DNA from: JBEEFP01 sp041166085
GTDB lineage: Bacteria > Actinomycetota > Acidimicrobiia > Acidimicrobiales > JAFATL01
Direction: 5' to 3'
Assembly (NCBI GenBank): GCA_041166085.1
Contig: JBEEFP010000006.1
Span: 66,878-130,877, forward strand
DNA: 64,000 bases
Positions 50,021 to 58,158 of the stretch are shown one piece after another; within the stretch, counting starts at the first letter, position 1, and every line of letters starts with the position of its first letter. Both the position numbers and the translations under genes were made by a program. The notes under the pieces were generated by a model that was given only the letters and a program-made list of their open reading frames with translations, was not told the origin of the DNA and did not search any database.

Positions 50021-50995
50021 GTGTCCGATGTCGTTGCGGTCTCGGTGGTCGTCGCGACCTACAACCGTGCCGACCGGCTCGAGCGCCTCCTCGGCTGCTT
50101 GGGCGCGCAGGAAGTCGACGGCGGGTTCGAGGTCGTCGTGGTCGACGACGGATCCACGGACGGCACCCCCGAGGTCGTTGCGCGACACAGCCGGACGTCG
50201 AGGTTCCCACTCAGGATGGTCAGGCTCCCGCAGAACGGCGGCGTCGGCGCCGCTCGCAACGCCGGTTGGCGAGCGGCGAGTGGGCGCGTCATCGCCTTCA
50301 CGGATGACGATTGCATGCCTGCCCGAGGATGGCTCGAAGTCCTCGTCTCAGGTCTGGCCGAGAGCGACATCGCCCAAGGCCTGACCGCCATCGACCCTGA
50401 GCATCTCCGGGACATCGGTCCCTTCGGCCACACGGTCGAAGTGCTGGGCGAGACGGGCTTCTACGAGACGTGCAACATCGCCTACCGCCGCGAATGGCTC
50501 GAGCGGATGGCGGGGTTCGAGGAGTCCTTCCGGACCTACGCCGAGGACACCGACCTGGCCTGGCGGGCCAAGAAGGCGGGGGCGCGGACCGCGTTCATGC
50601 CCAACGCCGTCGTCTACCACGACGTCCGTCCGTCCAGCTTCCGGGCCCATCTCCGACAGGTGCGCCGACGGGGTGCCATCGTGCCCGCGATCCGGCGCCA
50701 TCCTGAGCTGCGACGCAGCTACCCACACGGGTTGTTCTTCAGCCCCGCCCATCCGTGGGCCATTGCGTGGGCCGGGGCCGCCGGCGTCACGGCGGTCCGT
50801 GCCCGATCACCGCTGGCGTGGGCATCGCTCGCGGCGGCGACGGTCGGTTACGCGCGGACGGCGATGCGCGTGCGCCACGGACCCCTTCGCCGTCGCCACT
50901 GGGTGACCGCGCTGCCGTTGGCATTGACGGCTGATCTCGCCGAGGTGGCAATTCTGGCGAGGGCGTCGCTGCAGGCCCGCACCCTGTTCCTCTGA
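50021..50995 (+). CDS. GT2-family glycosyltransferase, ARAS-tail subfamily (copy 4)
   Basis: A 324-residue enzyme from GTG 50021. VSVVVATYNRADRLERLLGC, VVVVDDGSTDGTPEVV, IAFTDDDCMPARGWLE, FYETCNIAYRREWLERMAGF and AEDTDLAWRAKKAGAR are the family motifs. The end reads EVAILARASLQARTLFL. With the opposite-strand GT4 it forms module B. It is followed 36 bp later by the Wzy-like gene. Confidence 0.92.
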   Translation: MSDVVAVSVVVATYNRADRLERLLGCLGAQEVDGGFEVVVVDDGSTDGTPEVVARHSRTSRFPLRMVRLPQNGGVGAARNAGWRAASGRVIAFTDDDCMPARGWLEVLVSGLAESDIAQGLTAIDPEHLRDIGPFGHTVEVLGETGFYETCNIAYRREWLERMAGFEESFRTYAEDTDLAWRAKKAGARTAFMPNAVVYHDVRPSSFRAHLRQVRRRGAIVPAIRRHPELRRSYPHGLFFSPAHPWAIAWAGAAGVTAVRARSPLAWASLAAATVGYARTAMRVRHGPLRRRHWVTALPLALTADLAEVAILARASLQARTLFL

Positions 50996-51031
50996 GCTGA
51001 TCGGGCGCAGCGGCAGCGGTACGCTGCTGCG

Positions 51032-52666
51032 GTGCTGGAGCGGGTCGTGCAGGCGTCGCAAGCTCGCCTGGACACGTCCGGGCTGCGTTGGCCTCGACCG
51101 GCGACCACCGTGTGGGCGCTCCCGGTCGCCGTGTACTACTTCGTCCGGCACTCCCAAGACGGCGCCCTCGAGCGAGGAGTCGCTGTGCTGCTGGCGGTCG
51201 GCGCGCTGGCCCTCGTTCGGCGCCATCCCGGCCGAGCGCTGCTCGTCCTGCTCGCACTCCTGCCCTTCCAGGTCGTCATCCTCAGCTACCTGCTCAAGCT
51301 CGGCGTTCCCGAGGCGGTGATACGACCGCTGGGCAGCTGGCGCGATCTGATCATCCTCGGTCTCGCGCTCGCGGCCTACCGCGACTTCGTCAACGCGGGG
51401 CGCCGCCTCGACACCCTCGACAAGTTGGCGTTGGGTTACATCGTGCTCGTCACGGCCTACCTGCTCATGCCTGACGTCTTCGTGCGCGGTGCCACCGACA
51501 CCTTCCTCGGCGCACCGAAGGACTGGGAGACCAGGCTGCTCGCATACCGCATCGACATCGGGTTCGTGTTGCTCTTCCTGGCGGCCCGTCATGCCACTGC
51601 GTTGGAGCACGTCAGGGATCGCGCCATGCGTGTCGTCATCGTGACCGGCGCGGTTGTGGCGGCGGTGGCCATCTACGAGTTCTCGTTCTCGTCGTCCTGG
51701 AACACCTTTGCCATCCAGACCCTCCAAGTGCCGCTCTACAGCTTCAGGGTGCTGCACACGGTTCCCGCCGACTGGGGGGACATTCGCCACTACGTCTTCA
51801 TCGGCGGGTCGAAGGTCGTCCGTCCCGGGACGACCTTCTTCGACCCACTGCACGCAGCGTTCTACCTTCTGGCGCCGCTGGCCTGCGGCGTCGAGCTCAT
51901 CACGCGGAACAAGGCCCGATGGGCGTTGCTCACCACGTCACTCATCGCGGTGGCGTTGCTGATGACGAACGTGCGGAGCGCGGTCATCGGCGCGGTCGTG
52001 ATCGTCGCCGTGGCCGTCCGCCAGAGGTCAGGCCGCACGAGCGCGAACCGAGTGCGCGTCGCGACGCTCCTCGCCCTCGGCATGCTCCTCCTCGTGCCGG
52101 TTGCCGCGAGCAGCGGCTTCTCCAGCCGATCCTCCCAGGCCACTGACACGTCCGACGACTCGACCAGCGCGCACCTGGCCGGGTTCTGGAACGGCGTCCA
52201 CGCGCTCGGTGACGATCCCCTCGGCAGAGGGCTCGGCACCCAGCCGGGAGTGGGCGACCGGTTCCGCGTCCAGACGAAGGTCACCAGCGAGGACGCCTAT
52301 CTCCAGGTCGGCAATGAGCTCGGCATTCCGACGATGATCGTTTTCATCATCCTCATCGGCGTGCTCCTGCGCAGCCTGCGGCGGGCGGCCGACATCGCCT
52401 GGGACGTGCCGCTTGCGTCGGCCGCCCGTACCGCGGCGTGGGGGCTCGTCGTCGGTGGACTGTTCCTGCACGTATGGCTCTATTACGGCGCGTCCTTCAC
52501 CATGTGGGGCCTGGCCGGCATGGCCCTTCGGGCCGCCGAGTCGCGCCAGCTCGAGCCAACGCCGGCGCCATATCGGATTGATGTCCCGCGTCCCACGGCC
52601 GTCGCGGTCGACGACCTGGTCAGACGAACCAGTCGGCCACTGAGACCGTTCGCCCCTCCTGGATGA
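51032..52666 (+). CDS. O-antigen polymerase/ligase-like membrane protein (Wzy/WaaL family)
   Basis: A 544-residue protein with about ten membrane helices from GTG 51032. A large extracytoplasmic loop near 200-280 contains VPADWGDIRHYVFIGGSKVV and RPGTTFFDPLHAAFYLLAPL, and a second loop carries DDPLGRGLGTQPGVGDRF, typical of Wzy_C proteins. It would polymerise or ligate lipid-linked repeat units outside the membrane, working with the Wzz/BY-kinase pair at 54745-56174. The final 60 residues are hydrophilic and overlap the opposite-strand GT2 end by 47 nt. Confidence 0.87.
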   Translation: MLERVVQASQARLDTSGLRWPRPATTVWALPVAVYYFVRHSQDGALERGVAVLLAVGALALVRRHPGRALLVLLALLPFQVVILSYLLKLGVPEAVIRPLGSWRDLIILGLALAAYRDFVNAGRRLDTLDKLALGYIVLVTAYLLMPDVFVRGATDTFLGAPKDWETRLLAYRIDIGFVLLFLAARHATALEHVRDRAMRVVIVTGAVVAAVAIYEFSFSSSWNTFAIQTLQVPLYSFRVLHTVPADWGDIRHYVFIGGSKVVRPGTTFFDPLHAAFYLLAPLACGVELITRNKARWALLTTSLIAVALLMTNVRSAVIGAVVIVAVAVRQRSGRTSANRVRVATLLALGMLLLVPVAASSGFSSRSSQATDTSDDSTSAHLAGFWNGVHALGDDPLGRGLGTQPGVGDRFRVQTKVTSEDAYLQVGNELGIPTMIVFIILIGVLLRSLRRAADIAWDVPLASAARTAAWGLVVGGLFLHVWLYYGASFTMWGLAGMALRAAESRQLEPTPAPYRIDVPRPTAVAVDDLVRRTSRPLRPFAPPG

Positions 52667-53693
52667 ACGACCGCTTCCGGCGGGCGACGGGCGTTCTTCG
52701 GACCAATCGGCAAACAGCCCAGATCCATCGCGGCTGAGTCACGAGGCCGCCGATCCACGCAGCACCCTCGCGGAGGAGCCAGGGCACGACGTCGGGACGC
52801 AACTCCGCAGCGGTGTCGTTCTTCAGTTGCATGAGCCGCTGGTTGGAGAATCCCAGGCGCCACGCGAGGGACGGAGTGCCAACTCGGTCGAGCAACGCGC
52901 GCAGGCCGCTCGAGGCCACCTCGGGCGCCCCCCGACCGTGCCACGCGACCGCCGCCGAGGTGAAGACGGTCGACCAGCCCCGCAATCGCAGTCGCCATCC
53001 GAGGTCGACGTCCTCCTTGTACGCGAAGAAGGACTCATCGAAGTACTCGACCCCTTCTGCGCCGGTGCCGGCGAAGGCGGCGAGGGGAACGGCGACGTCG
53101 TCCAGTGCCCGCCGCACGAGCACCGGAGCGGCGCCGTCAGCCGCGAACGGCGGACCGGCGTCGTCGTACTGTCCGAGATCCTCCTCGTCGGCGCCCCTGT
53201 TCACGAAGCGACGGCTGCGCAGAGCCAGCAGGCCGGTTGTGTCGATCACCGGATGACCCGACGCCCCGGTGACGGGGCCCCGAGTGCTTCGATCCCACCG
53301 CAGCAGCTTGCCCTGCACAGCGCCGACCGCACCGTCGCCGATGGCCCGTGCTGCAGCGGCGATGTAGTCCTCGGCGAGCACTGCGTCGGCATTGAGCGGA
53401 AGGAACAGCTCACCGTCCGACGCGCGGATGGCGCGGTTGTGTCCGCCGGCGAAGCCGAGGTTCTGGCCTCGCTCGAGCATCGTGGGGCAGCCGGCGGCAC
53501 GAGCCTCGGCGGCCAGTCGTTCCAACAACGCGTACTCGTCGGCGTCGTCGCCCTGCTCGCGGATCCGTAGCTCGATGGCGCCGTCGTACTTCTGCCCCAG
53601 CACCGAGCGAACGCAGGCCTCGATCGAATCGATCGAGCGGAACGCAAGAATGCTCACCGTGCAGGATGGGGAGCGAGCGGCCGGATCGGTCAT
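52620..53693 (-). CDS. GT2-family glycosyltransferase (RIREQGDD subfamily, copy 1)
   Basis: A 357-residue enzyme from ATG 53693 (ATGA with the GT4 stop). SCTVSILAFRSIDSIEACVR, ELRIREQGDDADEYALLERL, NLGFAGGHNRAIRASDGELF, LPLNADAVLAEDYIAAAARA and YKEDVDLGWRLRLRGWSTVF. The acidic motif is NAD instead of DDD, as in rhamnosyltransferase-like GT2 proteins. It shares the REQGDD motif and a basic C-terminus (TPVARRKRSFIQEGRTVSVA) with the gene at 57110, so the two are paralogues. Confidence 0.9.
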   Translation of the reverse strand: MTDPAARSPSCTVSILAFRSIDSIEACVRSVLGQKYDGAIELRIREQGDDADEYALLERLAAEARAAGCPTMLERGQNLGFAGGHNRAIRASDGELFLPLNADAVLAEDYIAAAARAIGDGAVGAVQGKLLRWDRSTRGPVTGASGHPVIDTTGLLALRSRRFVNRGADEEDLGQYDDAGPPFAADGAAPVLVRRALDDVAVPLAAFAGTGAEGVEYFDESFFAYKEDVDLGWRLRLRGWSTVFTSAAVAWHGRGAPEVASSGLRALLDRVGTPSLAWRLGFSNQRLMQLKNDTAAELRPDVVPWLLREGAAWIGGLVTQPRWIWAVCRLVRRTPVARRKRSFIQEGRTVSVADWFV

Positions 53694-54748
53694 TGCAACG
53701 CGAGCCGGTACGCCTGCCTCACTCCCTCGGCTGTGTGCGCCCAGGTGTACAGCGCCGCTCGGCGTCGACCGGCCGCCACCATGGCCCGGCGACGCTCGGC
53801 ATCGGCCAGGACATCGGCCAGCGCGTGCGCCAAGGCGACCACGTCGCCGGGCGGCACCAAGCACACCGCGTCGCCTCCGAACTCACGCACGGAGGGGATG
53901 TCGGCCGCGACGACCGGGACCCCGTATCCCATCGCCTCCAAACAGGGGATCCCGAACCCCTCGGCGATGCTGGGGTGAGCGACGAGCTCAGCGTGGCGGT
54001 ACAGGCCCTCGAGCTCGTCGTCGGCGACCCGGCCGAGGAAGGTGACCCGATGCCTCACGCCGGCCGCGTCGATCGATGCGTGCACCGACTCGCTGTCCCA
54101 CCCGGGAGGGCCGGCGACCACGACCGGAGGAGACGCCTTCCCGAGGCGCCCGACCGCTTGGGCCAGCAGATGGAAGGACTTCCGAGGCGTGACCGCACCG
54201 ACGGCGAGGATGTACGGCCCCGCGATCTGCCTGGGCGGACACACCGGCGACTGCTCTCGGTGGCCCAGGGGTGCGACGACGATGCGCTCACGCGCCACGC
54301 CGGTGACCTCGGCCACGTGGTCGGCGGTGGCGTGGCAGGTGGCGAGCAGCACACTCGCCCGGCGGGCGGCGGCCAGGTGACCCGCAGTCGTCCGGAGATG
54401 CCGAGGGCCGTACAACTCGGGCATCACGACGGGAAGGAGATCGTGGACGGTCAGGACGACGGGCGCCCGCGTGGGCGGCGGGATCCCCTCGAGTGCGTGG
54501 AGCAGGTCGACGGCGCCCGTGACCCGCCGGAGCGAAGGACGGCCTGTCCAACGCCAGGAGCGGTGCAGCAATCGGAGAGGGACCTTGATGCGACGAAGCG
54601 GGAACCCGGGGTCGGGGCCCCGCCCGGCACCGAAGGGGACGAGCTCGAGTCCGTCGTCGTCCTTGAGCTCGTCGTAGAGCCGTCGGGCGTATTCGGCCAC
54701 CCCGGTGTCCCCACTGAGCACCGGCGTGACGTCGAACGCAACCCTCAC
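53690..54748 (-). CDS. GT4-family glycosyltransferase (mannosyltransferase-like)
   Basis: A 352-residue GT-B enzyme from GTG 54748 (GTGA overlap with the kinase stop). RVAFDVTPVLSGDTGVAEYA at the N-terminus, TVHDLLPVVMPELYG, PYILAVGAVTPRKSFHLLAQ and HPSIAEGFGIPCLEAMGYGV with the E-x7-E donor site. DVTP-L-GDTGVAEYARRL is common in actinobacterial GT4 mannosyl- or rhamnosyltransferases of EPS loci. It is part of a dense minus-strand operon running from the GT2 at 61429 down to the GT2 at 52620. Confidence 0.9.
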   Translation of the reverse strand: MRVAFDVTPVLSGDTGVAEYARRLYDELKDDDGLELVPFGAGRGPDPGFPLRRIKVPLRLLHRSWRWTGRPSLRRVTGAVDLLHALEGIPPPTRAPVVLTVHDLLPVVMPELYGPRHLRTTAGHLAAARRASVLLATCHATADHVAEVTGVARERIVVAPLGHREQSPVCPPRQIAGPYILAVGAVTPRKSFHLLAQAVGRLGKASPPVVVAGPPGWDSESVHASIDAAGVRHRVTFLGRVADDELEGLYRHAELVAHPSIAEGFGIPCLEAMGYGVPVVAADIPSVREFGGDAVCLVPPGDVVALAHALADVLADAERRRAMVAAGRRRAALYTWAHTAEGVRQAYRLALQ

Positions 54749-55455
54749 GGCCTGACGGCAGATCCGTCGGGCCCGCCGTCCACCCCGGTCGTCTGGCCGT
54801 AGCCGTAACCCATCTCCTCGGAGGCTCGCGGCGCGTACTTGTTCACGACGACCCCGAGGAGTCGGGTCTTGTTGCGGGTCAGCGCGTCTTTGGTGCGCTG
54901 CACCGCCTCGACGGGCGTGCGCCGCGCCTCGGTCACGAGCACGGCGCCGCCCACCATGGGGCCGACAACCAGTGTGTCGGCCACCAGCAGCACTGGAGGG
55001 GTGTCGATGATGACCACGTCGGCCTGCAACGCGAGTGCGTCGAGCAGTGCCGACATTCGTTTGGTCCCCAGCACCTCGGCGGGGTCCGGCACCGGACGCC
55101 CCGTAGCCAACACGTACAGGCCTCGGCGGGCCGACCCCGACGGCGTGCCGAGGTCGACGAACTGCAGGCAGTCCTCGAGGGGGCGTTGGTCGAGCAGCAC
55201 GTCGGACACGCCGACCTCGTTGGCGAGCCCGAACCAGCGATGGACATCAGGGTGCCGGAGATCGAGATCGAGCAGGACGACGCGCCGGCCGGACTGGGCC
55301 AAGGTGCGGGCCAGGTTCACCGATGTGGCGGTCTTGCCCTCGCCGGCAAGGGCGCTGGTGATGAGGACGGTGGAGCGCTCGAGGTCGGCGACGACGACGC
55401 TCAAGTTGGCGCGGAGGACGCGGAAGGACTCCTCGTGTGACGATGCGGCAGGCAT
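54745..55455 (-). CDS. BY-kinase-like tyrosine kinase of capsule export (CpsD/CapB type)
   Basis: A 236-residue cytoplasmic P-loop kinase from ATG 55455. Residues 7-18 (HEESFRVLRANL) are the family entry motif. Walker A is SALAGEGKTATSVNLART, Walker A' VVLLDLDLRHPDVHRWFGL and Walker B DVVIIDTPPVLL. The C-terminal tail has only scattered tyrosines (NKYAP, MGYGYGQ), fewer than the classic Tyr cluster. It partners with the Wzz-like protein encoded just upstream (TGATG overlap), together controlling chain length for Wzy polymerisation. Confidence 0.93.
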   Translation of the reverse strand: MPAASSHEESFRVLRANLSVVVADLERSTVLITSALAGEGKTATSVNLARTLAQSGRRVVLLDLDLRHPDVHRWFGLANEVGVSDVLLDQRPLEDCLQFVDLGTPSGSARRGLYVLATGRPVPDPAEVLGTKRMSALLDALALQADVVIIDTPPVLLVADTLVVGPMVGGAVLVTEARRTPVEAVQRTKDALTRNKTRLLGVVVNKYAPRASEEMGYGYGQTTGVDGGPDGSAVRP

Positions 55456-56174
55456 CAGATCGTGACCGGCGCGCGGGCGCTCGCGGGGGGAGCCCCGATC
55501 GGCCGCTCGACCGGGATCACACCGAGCACGGGCAGCCCCAGCCATCGTTCCGCGTCCGCTGCCGATTTGATGGTGACGTCGAGGTACTCCAGCAGAAACG
55601 CGCAGGCGGCAGCGAGCACGAAACCGAAGAGGGCACCGAGGAACAAGCGGCGTCCGAGCCCCGTCGGTATGGGGGAGGTCGGGAGCTGGGCCCGTTCGTA
55701 GACGTAGGCCGGCAGCTGCGGCACCTCGCCTGGCTGAGGTGCCGCACTCGGCTCGAACGAGCTGATCTTCTCGACGAAAGCGTTCGCCATGCCGTTGGCC
55801 AGCTGCTGCGCCGCGCTCGGGTCCGAGTCCCGCACAGTCACGCGGAGCAGCTGGGTGCCCGGCGCAGGAGCGACCTCGGTGGCGTCGACCACGCTCTGGG
55901 TGGAGCGCTGCAGACCAGTCGCGTCGAGTGCCTCCGCCGCGGTCGGATCGCTGTCGATCATCGCCGCGTAGGTCTGGATGATCCGGTCGAGCCCGACCGA
56001 GAAGTCGCCGGAGACGACCTCGATGCGCCGGCTCCCGACGTAGATCGTCGACTGGGCGGTGTACACCTCGACCCGCGACGTGCTCAGGTAGGACGCGACG
56101 ATGCCGGCCGCCACGGTGAGGGCGATCAGCAGGCCACGTCGGCGCAGGATGGCGAAGTAACGGCGAAGTTCCAC
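55455..56174 (-). CDS. Wzz/CapA-like chain-length determinant
   Basis: A 239-residue membrane protein from GTG 56174 (VELRRYFAILRRRGLLIALT). Two helices flank an extracellular domain: the N-terminal ILRRRGLLIALTVAAGIVAS and the C-terminal LFLGALFGFVLAAACAFLLE followed by YLDVTIKSAADAERWLGLPV. The last motif is the normal Wzz to kinase junction, and PVLGVIPVERP ends the protein. This is the separate transmembrane activator of the CpsC/CpsD arrangement. Confidence 0.92.
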   Translation of the reverse strand: MELRRYFAILRRRGLLIALTVAAGIVASYLSTSRVEVYTAQSTIYVGSRRIEVVSGDFSVGLDRIIQTYAAMIDSDPTAAEALDATGLQRSTQSVVDATEVAPAPGTQLLRVTVRDSDPSAAQQLANGMANAFVEKISSFEPSAAPQPGEVPQLPAYVYERAQLPTSPIPTGLGRRLFLGALFGFVLAAACAFLLEYLDVTIKSAADAERWLGLPVLGVIPVERPIGAPPASARAPVTI

Positions 56175-56187
56175 GCTCGGGGCAAGG

Positions 56188-57126
56188 CTACAGGCCGATG
56201 CCGCGCCGGCCCGGTAGCCCGGCTGCGACGCGCCGGGCAACGGTGCTCCGAATCACCGAAATCGTCAGCTTCGCCGCGATTCCCATGTAGACGGTGAGGT
56301 CGACGACCGGGTTCCGCCCTGCTTGGAACTTCCGGTAGAAGCGGGCCATGCCCCGGTGGAACCAGACGTTCTGGCGCAAGGCACGATGGCGACCTGCGGT
56401 GCCCCCTTTGGCATGCATCACCGCGACACGGCCGTCGTACAGCACCGTCCAACCGGCTTGGTGGAACCGGTAGCACCAGTCGAGGTCCTCCATGTACAGC
56501 CAGTACCCCTCGTCGAGCAGCCCGACCTGCTCGAGGGCCTCGCGACGCACGAGCATGAACGCACCATTCACCGCATCCACGGCGCCAACGCTGAGCTCGT
56601 CCACGTGTGGCGCCTGATACTGCGCGGCACGCGCCCCGGCACCCCGTCGACGTCCGATCCCGGTGAAATGGGCGAGGGCCGAGCCCGGCGTCGGGAACGA
56701 CCGCTTGGCCGCGTGGTCGAAGGACCCGTCCCGCTGCACCAGACGGCAGCCGAGCATCCCCACATCCGGCCGCTCGGCCATGACCTCCAGGACGTGATCC
56801 AGGACGTCCGGTCGCATCTCGGTGTCTGGATTGAGCAGGAGAACCGACGGTGCGGTCGTCCGACGCAACGCCCGGTTGTTGGCCACCGAGAAGCCCGCGT
56901 TCTCGGCCAGGCCCTCGAAGCGGACGTCAGGGAACATGGTCCTCACCATCTCCTCGGTGCCGTCTTCACTGTCGTTGTCCACGACATGGACGCGCATGGC
57001 ACCCGAGCGGACCGGATGGGCCAGCAACGACGTCAGGCACCCACGCAGGAGCTCACGGCACCGGTAGGAGACGATGACGACCTCCAACTCGAGATCGCCA
57101 TCCGGAGAGTCAGCGGAACCAGACAT
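56188..57126 (-). CDS. GT2 rhamnosyltransferase-like (WbbL type)
   Basis: A 312-residue enzyme from ATG 57126. LELEVVIVSYRCRELLRGCL, HVVDNDSEDGTEEMVRTMFP, NAGFSVANNRALRRTTAPSV, LLLNPDTEMRPDVLD (NPDT) and YMEDLDWCYRFHQAGWTVLY are the WbbL-type motifs. Near the end NPVVDLTVYMGIAAKLTISV is a hydrophobic segment. Its start lies 17 nt inside the upstream GT2 gene. It resembles the GT2 at 45569 and is likely to transfer a deoxysugar. Confidence 0.9.
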   Translation of the reverse strand: MSGSADSPDGDLELEVVIVSYRCRELLRGCLTSLLAHPVRSGAMRVHVVDNDSEDGTEEMVRTMFPDVRFEGLAENAGFSVANNRALRRTTAPSVLLLNPDTEMRPDVLDHVLEVMAERPDVGMLGCRLVQRDGSFDHAAKRSFPTPGSALAHFTGIGRRRGAGARAAQYQAPHVDELSVGAVDAVNGAFMLVRREALEQVGLLDEGYWLYMEDLDWCYRFHQAGWTVLYDGRVAVMHAKGGTAGRHRALRQNVWFHRGMARFYRKFQAGRNPVVDLTVYMGIAAKLTISVIRSTVARRVAAGLPGRRGIGL

Positions 57127-58153
57127 AGGGATCGGCGCCCTGCGCTCTGCGGGCCTGGATCCATCGCCGCTTGCGCACCGCCACCGGCACGGTGCGCAAG
57201 AATCGCCAGACGGCGCGGAGCGCGAGCCACCTGTCGGTGACCAGGAACACGACCCAGCTGCCCGCCTCCTGGACGAGCCACGGAACGAGCGCCTTTCCGA
57301 GCCCGGCGAGCGACTCGTTCTTGATCTGCATGACGCGGTGGTTGCCAAAGCTCAGGTAGCGCCCGAAGGCCGGGGTGCCACGGCGCTGCGCCAGCACCCG
57401 CCGGAAGCCGCTGTGCTCGTCGCGCTGCATCGTCCGCGCGTGCGCCGCTACCGCGTCAGGCGCGTACTGCGTGGACCAGCCCCGGAGCCGGAGTCGCCAC
57501 GCGAGGTCGACATCGCACTTGTAGATGAAGAACGTCTCGTCGAGGTACTCGACGCCCTCGGCAAGGGGGACCGCGACGTCGTCGAGCGCAGCCCGGCGGT
57601 ACATGGGCACCGCTCCGTCGGCGCCGAAGACCTCCTCACTGACCTCGTACTGCCCCTGGTCCGTCTGGCCGTGGCCCCGATTGAGAAACAGCCGGCGCCG
57701 GGTAGCGACCAGTCCGGTCGTGTCGATCTCGATCGGATCATTGCCATTCGTCGGGAGGCGGCGGAGGAGCTTGGGCTGCACCGCCGCGACTCCCGGGTCG
57801 TCGAAATAAGGGACGCAGCGCGTCACGAAGTCCGGACTGAGCTTGGCGTCGGCGTTCACGAGCAGCACGAAGGCACCCGTGCCGGCGCGGATCCCTCGGT
57901 TGTGACCCGGGGCGAAGCCGATGTTCTCGCCCCGTTCGACCGTCACCTTCCGGCCGGGCGTCTTGCGACGCGCCACCGCCGAGGTGATGAGCTCGAACTG
58001 GACGTCGTCGTCACCCTGCTCCCGGACGTGGACGTCGAGGTCGCCTGGATAGTCCTGTTCGAGCACCGAGGACACCGCTGCGGCGATGCTCTCGACGTCG
58101 CGGTATGCGAGCAGGCTGACCGTGACCTCGGGCCACTCGCGAGGTTGCGGCAT
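57110..58153 (-). CDS. GT2-family glycosyltransferase (REQGDD subfamily, copy 2)
   Basis: A 347-residue enzyme from ATG 58153. VTVSLLAYRDVESIAAAVSS, DVHVREQGDDDVQFELITSA, NIGFAPGHNRGIRAGTGAFV, LLVNADAKLSPDF and YKCDVDLAWRLRLRGWSTQY. The C-terminus TVPVAVRKRRWIQARRAQGA parallels that of the gene at 52620. The NADA acidic motif and these shared parts define a subfamily with two copies in the island. Confidence 0.9.
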   Translation of the reverse strand: MPQPREWPEVTVSLLAYRDVESIAAAVSSVLEQDYPGDLDVHVREQGDDDVQFELITSAVARRKTPGRKVTVERGENIGFAPGHNRGIRAGTGAFVLLVNADAKLSPDFVTRCVPYFDDPGVAAVQPKLLRRLPTNGNDPIEIDTTGLVATRRRLFLNRGHGQTDQGQYEVSEEVFGADGAVPMYRRAALDDVAVPLAEGVEYLDETFFIYKCDVDLAWRLRLRGWSTQYAPDAVAAHARTMQRDEHSGFRRVLAQRRGTPAFGRYLSFGNHRVMQIKNESLAGLGKALVPWLVQEAGSWVVFLVTDRWLALRAVWRFLRTVPVAVRKRRWIQARRAQGADPYVWFR

Positions 58154-58158
58154 TGCGG

